Shown one piece after another: positions 1 through 10,973 of a stretch of DNA of 64,000 nucleotides. The notes under the pieces were generated by a model. That model was not told where the DNA came from and did no database searches. It saw only the letters and a program-made list of their open reading frames with translations. A program made the translations under genes and the position numbers. The stretch comes from Aminobacter anthyllidis. Its GTDB lineage: Bacteria > Pseudomonadota > Alphaproteobacteria > Rhizobiales > Rhizobiaceae. The stretch covers positions 62,001-126,000 of the forward strand of contig NZ_JAFLWW010000013.1 in assembly GCF_018555685.1 (NCBI RefSeq), read 5' to 3'. Within the stretch, counting starts at the first letter, position 1. Each line of letters begins with the position of its first letter.

Positions 1-825
1 GCCGACGAGCAGCGGCTGGCGCGCCGAGGGGATCTCGACCATCCACAAGGTCTGGAAGCGGGTGCAGCCAGCCATCTTGCCGGCCTCGCGCACCTCTTCG
101 GCAACGCCCTTGAGGCCGAGGATTGTCAGCCGCGCCATCGGCGGTATGGCGAAGATGACGGTGGCGATGGTGCCCGCCTTGTGGCCGACGCCGATGAACA
201 CGGCGATCGGGATCAGGTAGGAAAAATGCGGCAGCGACTGCAGCACGTTGAGCAGCGGCACGACGAGCGCTTCGAACCACTGCTTCTTGACTGCGAGAAT
301 GCCGATGCCGAAACCGATGAGACCGGCGATGGGGGCGGCGACCAGCACCACCGACAAGGTGATCATCGACAGTTCCCATTTGCCGAAGATCGCCATATAG
401 GCGACGCATCCGGCAGCGAGAAGGCCGAGCCGCCAGTCCTTGAGATACCAGCCGAGCACGCCCGACAGACCGGTCGTCATCACCCATGGCATCGCAGCGA
501 CGCCGAGCTTGGGAAAGCCGGCGACGAGCAGGCCCTCGACGAAGGCCAGCGGCCAGGTGATCAGCTCGGCAATTCCGCGCGTCAGGTCGCGGAACGAAAA
601 CAGGCCGAAGATCGCGTCGTCGCGCAGGTGGTCGACGACAGTGTTCGCCCAGTCGACGAAGGGGATCGTCCAGCCTTTGGGCACCTGCACCGCCCAGTCT
701 GGAAGCAGCGAGGCGGCGAGCAGCAGGATGGCGAATGGCATTATGACGAGCAGCGGCTTGGTCATCGAAGCCAGCGGCTTCTGCGTCTCCATCTCTTCCG
801 GTCGGATCAGCGTCGCGGCACTCAT
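1..825 (-). CDS. tmoW: TMAO/betaine-type ABC transporter permease, partial (TmoW-like)
   Basis: Partial gene: the start is at 825 and the 3' end lies beyond base 1, leaving about 275 codons. It encodes a polytopic inner-membrane protein of the ProW/OpuAB permease family. A hydrophobic segment follows the cytoplasmic N-terminus (MSAATLIRPEEMETQKPLAS), further membrane spans follow, and an EAA-type coupling loop (EVREAGKMAGCTRFQTLWMV) lies near the truncated end. The start overlaps the stop of the ATPase gene as ATGA (822-825), so the two are translationally coupled. The fold alone fits glycine betaine, proline, choline or TMAO import. The TMAO assignment is inferred from the neighbouring TorTSR-type sensors and TMAO demethylase. 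Confidence 0.8.
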   Translation of the reverse strand, partial: MSAATLIRPEEMETQKPLASMTKPLLVIMPFAILLLAASLLPDWAVQVPKGWTIPFVDWANTVVDHLRDDAIFGLFSFRDLTRGIAELITWPLAFVEGLLVAGFPKLGVAAMPWVMTTGLSGVLGWYLKDWRLGLLAAGCVAYMAIFGKWELSMITLSVVLVAAPIAGLIGFGIGILAVKKQWFEALVVPLLNVLQSLPHFSYLIPIAVFIGVGHKAGTIATVIFAIPPMARLTILGLKGVAEEVREAGKMAGCTRFQTLWMVEIPSARQPLLVG

Positions 826-1850
826 GCGCACTGTTCCTTGCCATAGAGCGCGTCGATCAGGCTGGCGCGGCTGAGCGTGCCGACGAGCGCGCCGCCGTCG
901 TCGATCACGTCGACCGGGCGCTCCGATGACAGTACCTGTCGGGCGACGGTGGCCAGCAGCGCCTGTGCATGTACCGCTGCGGCGTCGGGGGCGCGCGAGG
1001 ATGCGGGCGCCATGACTGATCGCACCGACAGCAGCCGGTCGTGGGAAACGTTGCGGGTGAATTCGGCGACATAAGGGGTGGCCGGGCAGGTGACCAGTTC
1101 TTCGGCGGTGCCGAGCTGTTCGACGACGCCGTCCTTCATGATGGCGATGCGGTCGGCGACGCGGATCGCCTCGTCGAAGTCGTGGGTGATGAAGACGATC
1201 GTCTTGTTGAGCACCTGCTGCAGGCGCAGGAACTCGTCCTGCATCTCGCGGCGGATCAGCGGGTCGAGCGCCGAGAACGGCTCGTCGAGGAACCAGACGT
1301 CGGGGCCGACGGCGAGCGAGCGGGCGATGCCGACGCGCTGCTGCTGGCCGCCGGAGAGCTCGCGCGGATAGTAGCCCTCGCGGCCCTTGAGACCGACGAG
1401 CTCGATCACTTCGCGGGCGCGCGCCTCGCGCTTCTGGCGGTCGGTGCCGCGAACCTGGAGCGGGAAGGCGACATTGTCGAGCACCGTGCGGTGCGGCAGC
1501 AAGGCGAAGTGCTGGAACACCATGCCCATCTTGTGGCGCCTGAGGTCGATCAGCTCGCGCTCGGTAGCCGCGAGGATGTCGCGGCCTTCGAACATGACCT
1601 CGCCCGATGTCGGTTCGATCAACCTTGCCAGGCAACGCAACAGCGTCGACTTGCCGGAGCCGGAGAGCCCCATGACGACGAGGATCTCGCCCGGCATGAC
1701 CTCAAACGAGACGTCTCGGACAGCCGGAATATAGCCTTCGGCGCGGATGGTTTCGATGGAGGGCGAACCGCCCTGGCGTTTGAGGAAACCGGCCGGATCG
1801 GAACCGTAGAGCTTCCAAAGGTTGCGGCATGCGATTTTGGGTTCGGACAT
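822..1850 (-). CDS. tmoV: TMAO/betaine-type ABC transporter ATP-binding protein (TmoV-like)
   Basis: The 342-aa ATPase of the importer belongs to the ProV/OpuAA family. Walker A GLSGSGKST is at about residues 61-69, signature LSGGQQQR at 166-173 and Walker B VWFLDEP at 186-192. A C-terminal extension from about residue 270 resembles a single CBS-like regulatory segment, shorter than the paired CBS domains of E. coli ProV. It energises uptake of a quaternary amine or N-oxide with the permease and binding protein on either side. The order binding protein - ATPase - permease matches the TMAO-specific TmoXVW transporters known in marine alphaproteobacteria. Specificity cannot be read from the ATPase itself. 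Confidence 0.85.
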   Translation of the reverse strand: MSEPKIACRNLWKLYGSDPAGFLKRQGGSPSIETIRAEGYIPAVRDVSFEVMPGEILVVMGLSGSGKSTLLRCLARLIEPTSGEVMFEGRDILAATERELIDLRRHKMGMVFQHFALLPHRTVLDNVAFPLQVRGTDRQKREARAREVIELVGLKGREGYYPRELSGGQQQRVGIARSLAVGPDVWFLDEPFSALDPLIRREMQDEFLRLQQVLNKTIVFITHDFDEAIRVADRIAIMKDGVVEQLGTAEELVTCPATPYVAEFTRNVSHDRLLSVRSVMAPASSRAPDAAAVHAQALLATVARQVLSSERPVDVIDDGGALVGTLSRASLIDALYGKEQCA

Positions 1851-1949
1851 GTCTGCCTCTCGCCAAGGGGGCCGATGGGTAAGCGCGGCAAGGTGGCGCC
1901 CGCATGAGCGGGCGTCACGGTGCCATGACAGGACGTATGGATGGAGCGG

Positions 1950-2903
1950 TTAGCTGGCGGAACCGAGCCAGGTCTTCCAGCGCCCTTCATTGTCGGCCAG
2001 CCATTTGTCGGCGGCCTGGTCGGGCTCCATGTTGTCGATGTCGGCGAGCTTGGCCTGGACCGCGATGTCCATGTTGGAGAAGTTGATCTTCTGCAGGATG
2101 GCGTAGGCCTTGGGCCACTTGGTGGGGAATTCCTTCCAGGCGGCGATCTTGAGATAGCCGTCCTTCGGGTTGCCGCAGTCATAGGTCAGCTCTTTGTTCG
2201 AGCCCCAGGCTGGATCGTCCTTGCACTGGGGGTCGAAGGCCGGGAACTCGACGAACTTGCCGTCGTACAGCGCCTCGACGAAATTCGGCGTCCAGTTGAA
2301 CAGGACGATGGGCTCCTTGCGCTTGAATGCGGATTCGAGTTCGGCCCACAACGCCGCGGATGAACCGGCATTGACGACCTCGAAGTTCATGCCGAGCGCT
2401 TCGACACGCTCGGAGTCATGCTTGAGCCAGTCGACCGGGCCGCCGAGGAAACGGCCCTTGGGCGCGGTTTCCGCCGTTGCGAACTTGTCGGCGCAGGCGT
2501 TCAGCGCTTCCCAAGCAGGCAGGCCGGGGCAGGCTTCCTCGACATAGGTCGGATACCACCATTCCTCGCGGGTCTTGGCGTCATGGGTGGCGGCATCGAC
2601 GACGCAGCCCTCCTTGACCACCTTCTGGAACGCGACGCCGAAGGCGCCTTCCCAGACTTCATGCACGAGGCTGACGTCGCCTTCGCACAGTGCCGTGTAG
2701 ACGACCTGGCTGTCAGCGGAGACGTATTCGACCTTGGCGCCGCCCTTCTCGAGCAGCTTGCCGACGATATGCGCGCCGACGATCTGGCTCGACCAGTTGT
2801 GCGTCGGGATCTTGATGACGTCGGTGGAATCCTCGGCGAAAGCCGTACCGGCCGCGAAAGCCATGATCGTGGCCATGGATGCGGACTTCGTGAACTTGCT
2901 CAT
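1950..2903 (-). CDS. tmoX: TMAO/betaine-type periplasmic substrate-binding protein (TmoX-like)
   Basis: This 317-aa secreted binding protein belongs to the OpuAC/ProX family. A signal peptide (MSKFTKSASMATIMAFAAG...AFA) precedes a mature part beginning EDSTDVIKIPTHNWSS. The family segment THNWSSQIVGAHIVGKLLEK and several aromatic residues typical of trimethylammonium cages are present. I place the start at 2903 rather than the in-frame ATG at 2915 because GGGAG sits six bases before it. It is the first gene of the leftward tmoXVW operon and diverges from the TorR-type regulator. The ligand is inferred to be TMAO from the adjacent Tdm and TorTSR homologues; glycine betaine or choline remain possible. 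Confidence 0.82.
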   Translation of the reverse strand: MSKFTKSASMATIMAFAAGTAFAEDSTDVIKIPTHNWSSQIVGAHIVGKLLEKGGAKVEYVSADSQVVYTALCEGDVSLVHEVWEGAFGVAFQKVVKEGCVVDAATHDAKTREEWWYPTYVEEACPGLPAWEALNACADKFATAETAPKGRFLGGPVDWLKHDSERVEALGMNFEVVNAGSSAALWAELESAFKRKEPIVLFNWTPNFVEALYDGKFVEFPAFDPQCKDDPAWGSNKELTYDCGNPKDGYLKIAAWKEFPTKWPKAYAILQKINFSNMDIAVQAKLADIDNMEPDQAADKWLADNEGRWKTWLGSAS

Positions 2904-3009
2904 TGAAGCTCCCATTGTTTTGTGTTGCGATCGTTCCCGTGGAGTTTCGGATGTGGCCTCTATGGGCCTGTGCTTTTTCCGCTCCAGCCCTGCAAAGATA
3001 GCCGGGAGA

Positions 3010-3060
3010 AGTGAACCGGTGTCGGGCGGGGTGTAAAAGTCGTGGTCCGAATTGTGAAAA
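3010..3060 (-). promoter_or_regulatory. Triple direct-repeat array upstream of tmoX (candidate TorR-type operator)
   Basis: Read toward tmoX, three octamers follow one another: TTTTCACA (3060-3053), TTTTACAC (3038-3031) and GGTTCACT (3017-3010). Their starts are 22 and 21 bp apart, about two helical turns each. The array occupies the gap between tmoX and the divergent regulator gene and lies about 105 bp before the tmoX start. An array with the same order and spacing precedes tdm (7904-7954). OmpR-family regulators bind as tandem direct repeats, so the response regulator encoded next door is the natural candidate. This is a pattern match by eye, not a proven site. Confidence 0.6.
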
Positions 3061-3091
3061 GATGTTAATATAGGCGGGAGGATAAGATGGC

Positions 3092-3826
3092 ATGCGGGTT
3101 CAACATCACATCGTGATCGTCGAGGACGACCCGGTTACGCGAGCCAAACTCGCGGGGTATTTCCTGGCCGAGGGATACAAGGTCAGCGAGGCCGGGGACG
3201 GCGAGCAGATGCGTGCCATCATGGGCAGGCACCCGGCCGACCTCTTGATGATCGACATCAACCTGCCCGGGGAGGACGGGCTCAAGCTGACCCGCGAACA
3301 GCGCGAGCGCTCCGACGTCGGTATCATCCTGGTCACTGGAAGGACCGATACCGTGGACCGGATCGTCGGGCTCGAAATCGGCGCCGACGACTATGTCACC
3401 AAGCCGGTGGAGCATCGCGAGTTGCTTGCCCGCGTAAAAGGCCTGCTGCGCCGCGTCGGCAAGGGCCGGCAGCCGATCGTGGCCTCGGGCGCGCGCCAGT
3501 TCTACGGCTGGACGCTCGAAGTGGCGCGCCGCACGCTGCAGGCAGCCGACGGCACGTTCGTCGAGCTGACCGGCGCCGAGTTCAAGCTGTTGTCGGTGCT
3601 GACCGCCAACCCCGGCCAGGTGCTGTCGCGCGAGCGGCTGTTGCATGAGATTTCAAGGCGCGAATGGGATGCCAGCGACCGCACGGTGGATGTGCTGGTC
3701 AGGCGCTTGCGGCAGAAGCTGAACGACAATCCACGCACCCCGCGCATCATCGTCACTGCCCATGGCGAGGGCTATTTCTTCGCGCCGGATGCCAACCAGC
3801 CGGCGCGTGGGGCTTCAGGCTTCTGA
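3092..3826 (+). CDS. torR: OmpR-family response regulator, TorR-like
   Basis: This 244-aa two-component regulator has an N-terminal receiver domain (VEDD acidic cluster near residue 11, phospho-acceptor Asp55 in MIDINLPG, Lys in the TKPVE loop). A C-terminal winged-helix OmpR/PhoB DNA-binding domain (FKLLSVLTANPGQVLSRERL, DRTVDVLVRRLRQKL) starts near residue 140. GGGAGGA lies nine bases before the ATG. It is convergent with the hybrid kinase gene, with only nine bases between their stops. The set regulator, hybrid kinase and periplasmic TorT-like protein matches the E. coli torR-torS-torT sensory system. The likely targets here are tmoX and tdm, whose promoters share a repeat array; no torCAD reductase genes are visible. 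Confidence 0.85.
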   Translation: MRVQHHIVIVEDDPVTRAKLAGYFLAEGYKVSEAGDGEQMRAIMGRHPADLLMIDINLPGEDGLKLTREQRERSDVGIILVTGRTDTVDRIVGLEIGADDYVTKPVEHRELLARVKGLLRRVGKGRQPIVASGARQFYGWTLEVARRTLQAADGTFVELTGAEFKLLSVLTANPGQVLSRERLLHEISRREWDASDRTVDVLVRRLRQKLNDNPRTPRIIVTAHGEGYFFAPDANQPARGASGF

Positions 3827-3835
3827 CGGCGGTCG

Positions 3836-6754
<2,919 letters not shown>

Positions 6755-6801
6755 GGCTCATATAACCATGGTTTGCGCAGCAAGCGGAAGCTGTCTAGCG
6801 T

Positions 6802-7890
6802 ATGGCGATGATTTCCCGCACCCGCCATCAGTGCCTGAACCTGCTGACCGCTGCGTGCCTGGCGCTCGGCAGCGGCCATTCCGCTGTTGCGGCCGAGGCA
6901 GTGACCAGCTGGAAACTCAATGCCTGGGAGCCGCCCTTCGACTATTCCAGGCGGCCGACCGTCATCGACTACCAGCCGGTCGCCAAGGCGGCAAAGCCGT
7001 GGCGCATCTGCGCGTCCTACCCGCATCTCAAGGATTCGTACTGGGTCAGCGTCAACTACGGCATGGTCGAGCAGGCGCGCTCGGCCGGCGTCAAGCTGAC
7101 CGTGGTCGAGGCCGGTGGTTATCCCAATCTCGAGCGCCAGATCGAGCAGATCCGCACCTGCAGCGCCAATGCCGATGCGCTGATCGTCGGCACCGTGTCC
7201 TATGAGGGCCTGACGCCGACGATCAGGGAAATTGCCAAGCGCATGCCGGTGATTGCCGCGGTCAACGACATCGACGACGCCGGCATTGCCGCCAAGTCGG
7301 GTGTTTCGTGGGAGGAGATGGGCCAGTCGATCGGCGCCTATCTCGCGCGGCTGCACCCGACAGGTTCGATGCCGGTCAGCGTCGCCTGGTTTCCGGGGCC
7401 CAAGGGCGCGGGCTGGGTCAAGTTCGTCGAGGCCGGCTTCCGGGGCGCGCTGGAGCACAGTTCGGCCAACATCGCCGCCGTCAAATGGGGCGACACCGGT
7501 GTCGAGATCCAGCTCTTGCTGATCGAGGAACTGCTCGAAGCCAATCCCGACATCGACTACATCGTCGGCAGCGCGCCGACCGCCGATGCGGCTGTCAGCA
7601 TCCTGAGGGCGCAAGGCCGCGCCAACCATGTCCAGATCCTGGCCGACTATTTCACCCACGGCACGTTCCGCGAGATCAACCGGGGCAAGGTGGTCGCAGC
7701 ACCTACTGACTCACCGCCGCTGCAGGGCCGCATCGCCATCGACCAGGCGATCCGGGCGATCGAAGGCACGCTGCGCTACCGCCATGTCGGGCCACCCGTC
7801 GAGGTGATCGACCGGACCAACGTGCAGTCGCTCGACCTCGAGCGCAGCCTTGCGCCAGCCTGGTTCAAGCCGACCTTCGAGGTCCAGTAG
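6802..7890 (+). CDS. torT: Periplasmic TMAO-sensing protein, TorT-like
   Basis: This 362-aa exported protein is of the periplasmic-binding-protein type I fold. A signal peptide (MAMISRTRHQ...SAVAAEA) is followed by SWKLNAWEPPFDYSRRPT and the two-lobed PBP body, as in TorT. In E. coli, TorT binds TMAO and passes the signal to the sensor domain of TorS. The gene lies back to back with the torS-like gene and directly upstream of tdm. The gap to tdm holds the triple repeat array, which suggests that tdm has its own promoter. The start could also be the second ATG at 6808. It is not an importer component, because no matching permease lies beside it. Confidence 0.85.
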   Translation: MAMISRTRHQCLNLLTAACLALGSGHSAVAAEAVTSWKLNAWEPPFDYSRRPTVIDYQPVAKAAKPWRICASYPHLKDSYWVSVNYGMVEQARSAGVKLTVVEAGGYPNLERQIEQIRTCSANADALIVGTVSYEGLTPTIREIAKRMPVIAAVNDIDDAGIAAKSGVSWEEMGQSIGAYLARLHPTGSMPVSVAWFPGPKGAGWVKFVEAGFRGALEHSSANIAAVKWGDTGVEIQLLLIEELLEANPDIDYIVGSAPTADAAVSILRAQGRANHVQILADYFTHGTFREINRGKVVAAPTDSPPLQGRIAIDQAIRAIEGTLRYRHVGPPVEVIDRTNVQSLDLERSLAPAWFKPTFEVQ

Positions 7891-7903
7891 CTTCAGTCAC
7901 AAC

Positions 7904-7954
7904 TTTTCACATTTGGCATGGCGATTTTCACTTATCTCGGCGGACTGGTTCACA
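7904..7954 (+). promoter_or_regulatory. Triple direct-repeat array upstream of tdm (candidate TorR-type operator)
   Basis: Three octamers in the orientation of tdm: TTTTCACA (7904-7911), TTTTCACT (7925-7932) and GGTTCACA (7947-7954), with starts 21 and 22 bp apart. The third copy ends about 53 bp before the chosen tdm start. Order, orientation and spacing match the array before tmoX (3060-3010), including the change of the third copy to GGTTCAC. The simplest reading is a common activator site for both TMAO promoters. Confidence 0.62.
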
Positions 7955-8007
7955 GCCACGGGATAGCTTGAGCTTTACGATCTCAGGATTGCTGCGAGGA
8001 GGCGGTG

Positions 8008-10380
8008 ATGGTGATGAGTGCTGAGGCATACCCTGCCGTGACGGCCGGCCCCCCGCGTCCGAGCCTGATCCTTCAGCCTGGGCTGCTTGTGCCTGGGATG
8101 GAGCGTTACCACGTGCCGGGCCGCAGTGCGGTGCTTGTTGACGTCGAGGCCGGCGACACGGTGAGCGTGCGCAATCTCGAAGGCGGCCAGGCTTGCGAGC
8201 TGGTGGCGTTCGATGCGCAGGGACGGGCCGATCCGGGTATTCTGGGCACGCGTTCGAACAGCGATGCGTCAGGACTGAAGGCGCTGCTGGTCGACGGCGA
8301 CGACAGCTTGCAGAAGTTCCGCTCAGGCCTCGCCCGCCGCAAGCTCGATCTCGGACGGGCGGAAGCCGTGCGCTTCTTCGATGGCGGCACGCCTGCCGGT
8401 GTTGAGGAAAGCTTCACCGTTGCCCGCGCCGGTTCTTTGGTCATTGCCGCGCCCGGTGCGCCGATGGCGATCGACAGCCATGACACGGCGACACCCCTTG
8501 TGGTGATGGTCAGGCGCGCGACGGTGCGTACTGCCCCTGTCGGTTTCGACCTGCCAGATCCGCTCGCCGATCCGGTGCTCGATCTCAGGGTCAGGTCGAA
8601 GACGGCGGAGAGCTATTTCGTCAAGGCCGGCGACTACATCCAGATCATCGATGTCGACGGCCGCCAGTGCACCGACTTCCAGTGCTTTTCGGCGCGCAAG
8701 CTCGACAAGGGCCGCGACCTCGCCCTCGACGTTACCGCGACGCGTTCGCTGATGGGCCACGCCTATCCGATGCCCGGCCTGCATGCCAAATATTACGATC
8801 AGGATTTCGAGCCGCTTGTCGAGGTCGTGCAGGACACCTGCGGCCGCCACGATGCTTTCGCGCTTGCCTGCTACGCCAAATATTACGACGACATCGGTTA
8901 TCCCGGCCACATCAACTGTTCCGAGAATTTCAACGGCGCGCTGACCCCGCATGGCGTCAATGCCCGCGCCGGCTGGATGGCGGTCAACTTCTTCTTCAAC
9001 ACCGGCATCGATGCGCATGGCGTGATGTTCTCCGACGAACCCTGGTCGCGGCCGGGCGACCATGTGCTGCTCAGGGCGTTGACCGACATCGTCTGCGTGT
9101 CCTCGGCCTGCCCTGACGACACCACGCCGGCCAATGGCTGGAACCTCACCGACATCCACGTCCGGACCTATTCCGGCAACACCACATTCCAGCGCGCGAT
9201 CGCCCGACGCACGACCCCGGAGGCTGAAGCCAAGATGACCCGCGAGACCGCCTTCCATTCAAGCTTTGCCAAGCACACCCGCAACTTCATCGAATACAAG
9301 GGCTTCTGGCTGCCGCAGGAATTCGCCAAGGAGGGCGCCATCGAGGAATACTGGGCCTGCCGCCAAAAGGCGGTGGTGATGGATCTTTCCGCACTGCGCA
9401 AGTTCGAGGTCACCGGCCCGGATGCCGAAGCCCTGCTGCAGTACACGCTGACCCGCGACGTCAAGAAGCTCGGTATCGGCCAGGTCGTCTACACCGCCAT
9501 GTGCTACGAGCATGGCGGCATGATCGACGACGGCACCTTGCTCAGGCTGGGCAAGGACAATTTCCGCTGGATCTGCGGCGACGACTATTCCGGCGTCTGG
9601 CTGCGCGAGCAGGCGGAGAAACTCGGGCTCAAGGTGCTGGTGCGCTCCTCGACCGACCAGATGCACAACATCGCCGTCCAGGGCCCCAACAGCCGCGACA
9701 TCCTGAAAGAGATCGTCTGGACGCCGCCGCACCAGCCGGCGCTGTCGGAGCTCGAATGGTTCCGCTTCACCATCGGCCGCATCGGCGATGCCACCGGCGT
9801 GCCGGTCGTCGTGTCACGCACCGGCTACACCGGCGAACTCGGCTACGAGGTCTGGTGCCATCCGCGCGATGCCGAAAAGGTCTTCGACGCGGTGTGGGAA
9901 GCGGGCCAGCCGCATGGGCTCAAGCCGATGGGCTTTGCCGCGCTCGACATGGTGCGCATCGAGGCCGGGCTGATCTTTGCCAATTACGAGTTCTCCGACC
10001 AGACCGACCCGTTTGAAGCCGGCATCGGCTTCACCGTGCCGCTCAAGACCAAGACCGACGACTTCATCGGCCGCGAGGCGCTGATCAGGCGCAAGGACAA
10101 CCCGATCCACAAGCTTGTCGGCCTCGACATCGATAGCAACGTCGCTGTCGGCCATGGCGACTGCGTCCATATCGGCCGCGCCCAGATCGGCATCGTCACC
10201 TCGTCGATGCGTTCGCCGGTGCTGGGCAAAAACATCGCGCTCGCCCGCGTCGACGCAACCCACGCCAATGTTGGCACCGAAGTCGAGATCGGCAAGCTCG
10301 ACGGCCAGCAAAAGCGCCTGCCGGCCAGGATCGTGCCTTTCGCCCACTACGATCCCAAGAAGGAAAAGCCACGGTCGTAG
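8008..10380 (+). CDS. tdm: Trimethylamine N-oxide demethylase (TMAO aldolase)
   Basis: This 790-aa two-part enzyme has an N-terminal region (residues about 20-400) of DUF1989 type, apparently as two related halves, with Cys278 (DTCGRHD), Cys304 (HINCSENFN), Cys363 and Cys368 as candidate zinc ligands. A C-terminal GcvT-like tetrahydrofolate-binding region (about 425-790) includes DDGTLLRLGKDNFRWICG and RIEAGLIFANYEF. This architecture and length are those of Tdm, which splits TMAO into dimethylamine and formaldehyde, with the GcvT part thought to capture formaldehyde on folate. AGGAGG (7997-8002) favours ATG 8008 over GTG 8005 or ATG 8014. A bifunctional aminomethyltransferase of another specificity is the main alternative, but the TorTSR and importer neighbours argue for TMAO. 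Confidence 0.85.
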   Translation: MVMSAEAYPAVTAGPPRPSLILQPGLLVPGMERYHVPGRSAVLVDVEAGDTVSVRNLEGGQACELVAFDAQGRADPGILGTRSNSDASGLKALLVDGDDSLQKFRSGLARRKLDLGRAEAVRFFDGGTPAGVEESFTVARAGSLVIAAPGAPMAIDSHDTATPLVVMVRRATVRTAPVGFDLPDPLADPVLDLRVRSKTAESYFVKAGDYIQIIDVDGRQCTDFQCFSARKLDKGRDLALDVTATRSLMGHAYPMPGLHAKYYDQDFEPLVEVVQDTCGRHDAFALACYAKYYDDIGYPGHINCSENFNGALTPHGVNARAGWMAVNFFFNTGIDAHGVMFSDEPWSRPGDHVLLRALTDIVCVSSACPDDTTPANGWNLTDIHVRTYSGNTTFQRAIARRTTPEAEAKMTRETAFHSSFAKHTRNFIEYKGFWLPQEFAKEGAIEEYWACRQKAVVMDLSALRKFEVTGPDAEALLQYTLTRDVKKLGIGQVVYTAMCYEHGGMIDDGTLLRLGKDNFRWICGDDYSGVWLREQAEKLGLKVLVRSSTDQMHNIAVQGPNSRDILKEIVWTPPHQPALSELEWFRFTIGRIGDATGVPVVVSRTGYTGELGYEVWCHPRDAEKVFDAVWEAGQPHGLKPMGFAALDMVRIEAGLIFANYEFSDQTDPFEAGIGFTVPLKTKTDDFIGREALIRRKDNPIHKLVGLDIDSNVAVGHGDCVHIGRAQIGIVTSSMRSPVLGKNIALARVDATHANVGTEVEIGKLDGQQKRLPARIVPFAHYDPKKEKPRS

Positions 10381-10414
10381 GCACCGCCATCGCCGCAACA
10401 ACACCCGACAACGC

Positions 10415-10441
10415 AAAAGCCCCGCAACAGCGGGGCTTTTT
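10415..10441 (+). terminator. Rho-independent terminator after tdm
   Basis: A GC-rich hairpin (AAAAGCCCCGC, loop ACA-type of four bases, GCGGGGC) is followed by five T residues, 35 bp after the tdm stop. It ends the TMAO transcription unit. Confidence 0.85.
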
Positions 10442-10973
10442 GTTGGCAGCGGTGTGTGAATTGCGACCATTCGGCTAGGCGGCGCCCTCGAAGACACGGG
10501 CCTTGCCGAGGACGGCGGCGTCGGGCGGGTCGAGGCTGTTGAGCACGCGCAGCGAAACCGTGCTCACCGACCATGGCGGCGCTGGCAGATGCGAAATGAG
10601 GGGACTTCACGGGGGGCACTCCTTGGAAGCTGAAGCTGCGTGCCGGGGCCAGGCAGGCTGCAGCAATACATGAGTAGCGTAGTCAACATGAACGCGCATG
10701 TCGACGCCGCTAGAAGCGCGCGGCACCTTGGCGACCTGGCGCGCGGTAGCACATGCGTCCAAGGTCGCCGCGCTGCAACCCATCGCGCAAGTCTAAGATC
10801 AGTGTGCCATCCGACATGCCAGGCACGGCCGAGTGCAGTTGAGTAGATCGGGCCCGGTGCGGCCTATCGACTGTAAAGACAGTTACGGCCTTTACCCAAA
10901 TCCCCTTGGCATCTTTTTTGCCATCAAGGTCGAGGGCCGCAGCGTTACCTCCGCAGAATTTTTTTGGATCCGG
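10442..10973. other. Gene-poor stretch with a possible gene remnant
   Basis: There is no convincing intact gene here. On the minus strand a reading frame ending at 10475 gives a plausible protein tail (VLNSLDPPDAAVLGKARVFE) of about 35 residues with no start or upstream continuation that I can follow; it may be the 3' scrap of a deleted gene. The rest (10590-10900) has lower coding quality in all frames. The last 100 bases before the GMC oxidoreductase stop contain two T-rich runs but no strong hairpin. It may mark an old rearrangement between the TMAO and polyol loci. Confidence 0.3.

Noticed and set aside
1-2903. Calling the importer a choline or proline/betaine (ChoXWV, ProXWV) system
   Set aside because: Fold alone allows it, but linkage to TorTSR and Tdm and the shared promoter repeats favour TMAO.
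6755-6801. E. coli-type tor boxes in the torS-torT gap
   Set aside because: Only a CATAT fragment is seen; the TTTTCACA repeats of the tmoX and tdm promoters are not present here.
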